Below, in pieces: positions 58,860 to 64,000 of a DNA stretch of 64,000 nucleotides; the first letter of the stretch is position 1, and each line of letters starts with the position of its first letter. Under the pieces are notes generated by a model. That model did not search any database, had not been told where the DNA came from, and was given only the letters and a program-made list of their open reading frames with translations. Position numbers and translations under genes: made by a program. The DNA comes from Vicugna pacos (taxonomy: Eukaryota > Chordata > Mammalia > Artiodactyla > Camelidae): NCBI RefSeq assembly GCF_048564905.1, contig NC_132992.1:32102501-32166500 (forward strand), written 5' to 3'.

Positions 58860-59720
58860 TCTGTTTGCTAGTGGCTTTATTTTCTCCTCATGCCAACAGA
58901 ACATTCTGTCTCAATTACTGGGACTTCATGCATGTTTTGAAATCCGGAAATGCAAGTCAAACTTCCTTTTTCTTATTCAAGATTTATTCTAGGTCTTTGC
59001 GCTTCCACATAAATTACAGAATGAGCTTCTACCACAAAAGCTTAGTAGTCATTTGATTGAGATTGTGTTGAATTTGTGGATTCATCTGGGACAACTGCCA
59101 TCTTAATATATGGAGTCTTTAGATCATATGATATTCTCTTTATGCAGGCCTTCTTTAATTTCTTTTCTTAATGTCAAAAAATTTTTGTAGATTACTTGCA
59201 TACCTTGTATTAAATTAGTTCACAGTATTTGATAAATGACATTTTATTTATTTATTTAATTTTTTGATAAATGACATTTTAATTCCTTTTTCTAATGCTT
59301 TTGGCTGGAATCTAGAAATGAAATTGATTTGGGGGTTTAAAGGCCTTGTTAACTAACAGCCCTGTCAGTTCTAGTTCTTAGTTTGTTCATGGACACTTCT
59401 GTATTTCCTGCCTACACAAGTGTATCACCCATGAATAAACAGAGTGTAACTTCTCCTTTTTGAAACTTAATTCATGTTGTTTCCTTTTCCGGGTTTGACC
59501 CAGGCCCCCCAGTACAGCCGTGAAAAACAGGGGGATAGTCTACTTGTCTTTATGGTGACCCTGTAGTACATAACACTGACTGCTGGTATTTTCATTGATA
59601 CGCTGTATTAAACTCAGGAATTGATCTTCTGTTTGATCAGCATATTTATCACAGAGAAGTGTTAGCCTTTTATCAAATTCTCTTGATTTTCTGGAAGTAA
59701 ATCAAGTACATTATTTTGGT
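58860..59720 (-). mobile_element. LINE-1 ORF2 fragment, antisense
   Basis: TTGAATTTGTGGATTCATCT, TTTTTGTAGATTACTTGCAT and TTTATCACAGAGAAGTGTTA resemble antisense L1 text. Part of it covers the same ORF2 region as the preceding sense piece, so these are probably two separate insertions. An (ATTT)n-like stretch lies near 59245. Confidence 0.5.
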
Positions 59721-61482
59721 TTTCATCAAGCAAAGAAAGATAACCTCCCCTCATTCAGCCTGAGAGATAAGATCCTCTAAAATTAAAATACTCTGAAATG
59801 AGCCAGTAGACTAGAAAAGCTTATTTTTAGATTCTCCACAGTCACTCAGTAGTTTTTGTCGTTCTACATTATTCAAAATGCCGCTTTGTATGGTTTCTAC
59901 CAGCTTCTAAAAATTAAAGGCGAAAAAACTAACAAACAAAAAAGTTACTGTTAATTTTCCTATACCTTTTGCTAATATAAGAAAATAATGCATTCCTACC
60001 TACTGTAAATAATTTCAGTTTTATTTATCCTTATATTTTCAGTAGTAGCGCTTGCTGACGTGTGTGTGTATTTGTGTGCGAATTTCCACAGGACAGGTCC
60101 CTCTTGAGGGCCTCATCTGTGTCATCCTCTCTTATAAACATGAAATATCATTTAAACATGGGAAGTTTAGACAGAAAGGAAAATTAAAGAGCAGCCAACA
60201 ACTGAGCATAATGGGGATATACTGAAATAAAGCAATAAAAATAATTAAAATCTTCTGTGAAGTGTTATAGGACCAAGAAACAAAAATGAGTAAGGAGGCA
60301 TTACAGCGAATTCCTTTTTATTGTTTTACTTTCAAACCTGAGGGCTCAAAAGATGGCTGGCTGACTTGGCCTGGGGTTAGCACTACAGTTCATCTATTCA
60401 GTCACAAGAGGGGACTGCTTCATGTGCAAACTTCAGGGAGAAGGGAAAGAAAGATTTATGTTTTTGATTGCTGTTCCACAGAAAAAGGAAAAACGACACA
60501 CTTTCTTCTTTTTTAGCCAGCTTGTACTTCGTTATCCTTTGTTGAATATGTTTAGTCAAAGATTCTGGGGCCCTTACCTGAGCCTTTTCCACGTACCCCT
60601 CCAAACAGCGTTTTCCCCGTTTCTCTTCTCTGATGATCTCTCATCATCTCGATTCCATATATTGTTTTCCTTCCCTCCCCTAACTTTTTCTACCACATCT
60701 CCCCCACCGCCATCTTGTTGCTTTCCCTTCACTCTTTTCTCCCTGCCTCAGCATCCTCGGTGCGCAGCACTTACAAGCATGGGCATAGAGGACATGAGGA
60801 TTAAGGACCCCTGTTCCAGGAGGGTGAGGGGCACACTATGCATGGCATCAGTTACTATATCACAACAGAGGCACAGAGACATGTCGACCTCAGTGGTGGT
60901 TGATGCATGATACCAGGGGCCGTTAGAGGAACCCTGAGCCCCAGGACATTTACAACTACTCTCAATGTTACTGATTTTTCCTGTCCCCCTGAGCACATCA
61001 CTGCCTACTTGTGAACCTCACACACATTTTCCAGAATGTGCATGGAAATTTCACCTCCTTCCAACACAGAACACAGTGCCATCTTCTGGGGTTTAACAAC
61101 GTTCTGTAGGAGCTTCATGGAGCATCAGCCAGTTTCTTTCAGGAAGAGATGTTGGGACAGTGCTTGTGGACAGACATATCATTGTGATGGTGCTCCTTAT
61201 CCTGAGCCTGACTTTAAACTTCTCAGATGATGACAGTGGGCAGCCTGTGAACTGGGGGTGTCTGATATTCCCTCCTTCTTTTAGGGATGTGACTGGAGCA
61301 GGGGAGGAAGACCTAGACAAGGAACTCCTCCCTCATGGGCTGACAAGCCCTGGCAACAGCACAGTGGTGACTCCACTCCTTGTAAGTCTCTATGAGCAGC
61401 TGTCACTTCTGTTCCCTGGAACCTCTTTAAGCCTAAGATCAGACACAGCTCTGGGCTCCTGATCCCAGCTTGTCCTTGAAGT
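59721..61482. other. Intergenic region upstream of TRAV26
   Basis: No gene is recognised. The open frame at 60422-60910 is pyrimidine-rich and without a known product. A minus-orientation CTCF-like motif lies at 61074-61091. The last 300 bp are the expected promoter region. Confidence 0.45.
61074..61091 (-). promoter_or_regulatory. CTCF-like motif, minus orientation, upstream of TRAV26
   Basis: The reverse strand reads CCCCAGAAGATGGCACTG, which fits the CTCF core CCAGAAGATGGCAC. Binding is inferred. Confidence 0.45.
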
Positions 61483-62253
61483 ATGAGGCTGGTGACTGGA
61501 GTAGCTGTGCTTCTGACCTGGGGTGAGTGCTCTGTGTCCATAAGGGGTGACTCTGAGGTCAAGGGGCCATGAAGGCTTATTCGCTCTGCACTCCTCGCCC
61601 TGTGCTCTGTTCAGCCTGCTGGGGATGACACTGAGGACTGATCTCTTGGTTTGCTGGGGAGCAGGAAATTCTACATGACAGATTAAATCAGCCATGACCC
61701 CAGAAGTGCTCCTCGCAGTTCCCAGGTTGTAAGAAATCCATGGGCTTATTGAACAAAGGATCGATGGATTAGAGCCTATGGAATCTCTGATTCTTGCTGT
61801 TTATGTTTGGTCTCTGTAAGGAGCAGCAATGATATTTTTGCAGGACAGATATTTAAACAGTGGAGTAGGGGGCAGGCTCAGAGTATGTGGGAATGTTGTG
61901 TTCTTGATCCACAGAATTACACTGATGTGTGCTCAGGAGCTAATTTTATTTTCTTGACCCCTTAGGGACTGTGATTGAGGCTGAGATTGACCAGCCCAAA
62001 TCCAGGGATGTTGCTGAAGGAGAAGACGTAACCCTGCCTTGCAACCATGCTACCATTGGTGGAAGTGACTATGTACACTGGTATCGGCAAAATCCCACTC
62101 AGAGTCCACAGTACATCATTCATGGCTTACGGGACACAGTGACAAACCACATGGCCTCTCTGACCATAGCGACAGACAGAAAGTCCAGCACCTCGGTCCT
62201 GCCCCGAGTCACCCTGAGAGGCAGCGCTGTGTACTACTGCGCCCTGACAGAGG
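61483..62253 (+). CDS. TRAV26: T-cell receptor alpha variable gene, TRAV26-like
   Basis: The leader exon is 61483-61522 (MRLVTGVAVLLTW), close to human TRAV26-1, donor GTGAGT, 443-bp intron, and the V-exon is 61966-62253 after a CTTAG acceptor. The domain starts GTVIEAEIDQPKSRDVAEGE and has Cys23 (LPCNHATI), Trp41 (VHWYRQNPTQSPQYIIHGL) and Cys104 (VYYCALTE), with TNHMASLTIATDRKSSTSVL. The frame is open. Two oddities stand out. The residue before SAVYYC is Gly where the family has Asp. The RSS is poor. It may be non-functional as a rearranging gene although the protein frame is intact. Confidence 0.9.
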
Positions 62254-62292
62254 CACAGCGGGACCGACGGGGCTGCACCTGCGCAGTGTCTC
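62254..62292 (+). other. Degenerate 23-RSS of TRAV26-like gene
   Basis: Heptamer CACAGCG at 62254-62260, 23-bp spacer, but the nonamer position reads CAGTGTCTC, which has lost the A-rich core of ACAAAAACC. Confidence 0.65.
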
Positions 62293-63205
62293 CCTGGTGG
62301 CAAGGAGGGAAGGGACGGGGAGGCTGCAGCCACTGAGAGCAAATCTAGAGCCACCTAGAAGGAGACTCAGAGAGCAGTCAGAGGGAAAGTGAGGGGAAGG
62401 AAAGAGTGAGAATATGGATAAAGGAAAGAAGAGGGAGAGGACAAGAAATAAGAGCTTCACTGGTTGATGTGACTGAGACAAATTACGAGGAGTGTACGTA
62501 TCACAATTTTACCAGCAACAAAGGGAAGAGGCACCAACAATTTGCCATGGCTCCTTATCTTGTCAATAGAATGCTGGTTTCAGTGTGCTTGTCTCCACAT
62601 AAAAGGTGGGAAAAATACAAATAATCCTACTTGTCCCAAAGGCGTGTTTCATTCGAGACCCAGGGCAAGCCCACGTTCTGAAATGCACATTATCGCAGTT
62701 GTTCTGCTTCCCAAAACAAAGTAGTTTTCCTCTGAGAAAAATCTGAAATGTTTCGTATTGCTACTCAGGAACATGCATGTTTACGATGAAGAAGTCTTTT
62801 GGAAAAAAACAAAGAGTAAGTGAATGTCAATTTTTAAATTTGTCTTGAATTCCTGCCTCTACAAAGAGTTTTCATGACTTTTGCATCTTCCCAAGTAGCA
62901 CAGAGACCCATCGCCTCATAAAAGCCTCAGCAGAGCAGAAGTGAGAGCCCAGGGCTGCGTCTCCATCATTCCCCTCCAGCGCCCACCGTCCTTTCCCAGA
63001 AAACCAATTCTGAGAGTCTAAGGTGTATCATCAAGTGTGTTTTCTTTCCATTACATGTATCTTCCCATATCATCTTATGCAACTACATACACATTGAAAC
63101 ACACACATATGTGTACACAGTCGATTTGCCATGTAAATTGGATTTATTTTAATTTTTGCAACTTGTCTTTTGACTTTTCATTTACTAGTGTCCTAGAAAT
63201 TTATT
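62293..63205. other. Region 3' of TRAV26
   Basis: No gene is recognised. Confidence 0.45.
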
Positions 63206-63209
63206 TTTC

Positions 63210-63980
63210 TTTTGAGTAAAGGTAGATTTATTCAGAGATACATTGCAAGGCAAGAGAAAGGCCATGACATGTGGGGGTTGGGTGCTCAGATTAAAAATAG
63301 GTACACATTCCATAGACAGAATGTGTGCCTTCTGCAAAGAGGGAGAGAAAAGGGTGGTGACAAGGCACAGCTTTTCCAGTTTTCATGGGCTTGGTGGCTT
63401 CATTTGCTAATAAGTGGAAGGACCAGTCTAGTAGCCTGGGGAAGGGGCTGGGATTCCCAAGGAGTTGGCCATTTCCCACTCTGACCTTTCCTGGCCTGCC
63501 TTGGGACCGCCGTGGGCCTGTGGGCATGTCATTCACCATGCTTATATTACAATGGGCGTATAATGAAGCTCAAGATCTGTTAGAAGTTAAATCTCTCAAC
63601 ATCTTGAGCCTCAAGGCCTACTGGGGGTTGACCCTTTGACCATCCTGGTGTTAATTGCTGTGTGATTCCTTGAATGGCTGTGCCCTGCCCCCTTCCTGTC
63701 TCACTCCACCCTAAGAGATTTTACTCCCATACTCTTATGGGGTTGCAGAGGGTGAAGGTCCGTCTTCTGAAACTGCTTCGGGCTGAGTAGGGGCGATGAC
63801 CCTGCCTATCAGGGAGTAAAACTCTCTGAGTGCCTAGGCTAGGGGCCCCAGGGGCAGGACAGCCTTTTGTTTTTGCATCCAGGGGCTGAGGGGGTGGGCT
63901 GGGATCCTCATGTGGCCATCATCTGACGTGGGGCTGCTGCAATCCATTGTTTCCATGGACTTCAGATGAATTTTCTTAAA
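63210..63980 (-). mobile_element. Possible fossil LTR, antisense (tentative)
   Basis: A reversed poly(A)-signal area (AGATTTATTCAGAGATACAT) followed by several hundred bases of moderately GC-rich, frame-poor sequence looks like an LTR in minus orientation. I cannot name the family and the end may lie outside the window. Confidence 0.3.
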
Positions 63981-64000
63981 GATGAAGCACCTTTGTAACA

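Noticed and set aside
60422-60910. 162-codon open frame
   Set aside because: Composition is driven by a pyrimidine-rich tract (many Phe, Ser, Pro); no domain or conserved motif.

Overview
The window is a stretch of the T-cell receptor alpha/delta (TRA/TRD) variable-gene cluster of a mammal, almost certainly a camelid (camel, llama or alpaca). The V genes are recognisable family by family. The species call rests on a tRNA-derived SINE at 33566-33697 whose head matches the camelid SINE, and on young artiodactyl-type L1 copies. There are no bacterial features, and no protein gene other than V segments and one ribosomal-protein retrocopy.

Fourteen V genes or V pseudogenes all lie on the + strand. 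Each has the standard layout: a leader exon (L-PART1) ending in phase 1, a 0.1-0.45 kb intron, a V-exon of about 280-310 bp, and (except the fused TRAV20 copy) a recombination signal with a 23-bp spacer. In order they are TRAV16-like (1072-1529), three TRAV18-like copies (4265-4736, 9877-10349, 16073-16520), TRAV19-like (17787-18562), a broken TRAV20 fused to a TRAV26-like relic (25472-26120), a TRAV21-like pseudogene (27657-28189), TRAV8-like (31214-31672), TRAV22-like (36136-36649), TRAV23/DV6-like (39973-40477), TRDV1-like (44561-45111), a TRAV24-like pseudogene (52640-53145), TRAV25-like (57327-57914) and TRAV26-like (61483-62253). The order follows the human locus as I know it, except that TRAV17 is not seen, TRAV18 is triplicated and a TRAV8 member lies between 21 and 22. 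Eleven of the fourteen keep an open leader and V-exon with the conserved Cys23, Trp41 and Cys104.

In the first 17 kb, repeated duplication has copied TRAV18 with its promoter region and a CTCF-like motif. Copies B and C share about 2.3 kb of extra upstream DNA; copies A and C are most alike just upstream of the leader; A and B share the 3' flank. From 18 to 64 kb the V genes are spread 4-8 kb apart among LINE-1 fragments in both orientations, MIR and DNA-transposon relics, a few fossil LTRs and an RPSA retrocopy (50165-51220).

The genes act together as a menu. In a developing thymocyte RAG cuts at one V-gene 23-RSS and joins it to a J-alpha (or D/J-delta) 12-RSS lying beyond the window. RSS quality varies: TRDV1 has a perfect heptamer and nonamer, while TRAV25 and TRAV26 have weak signals. 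I found no previously undescribed system. The most interesting items are the TRAV20/TRAV26 fusion, the mosaic TRAV18 triplication, the inverted repeat around the TRAV19 leader, the weak RSSs of TRAV25/26 and the CTCF-like motifs. Family assignments come from remembered human sequences and were not checked by database search.
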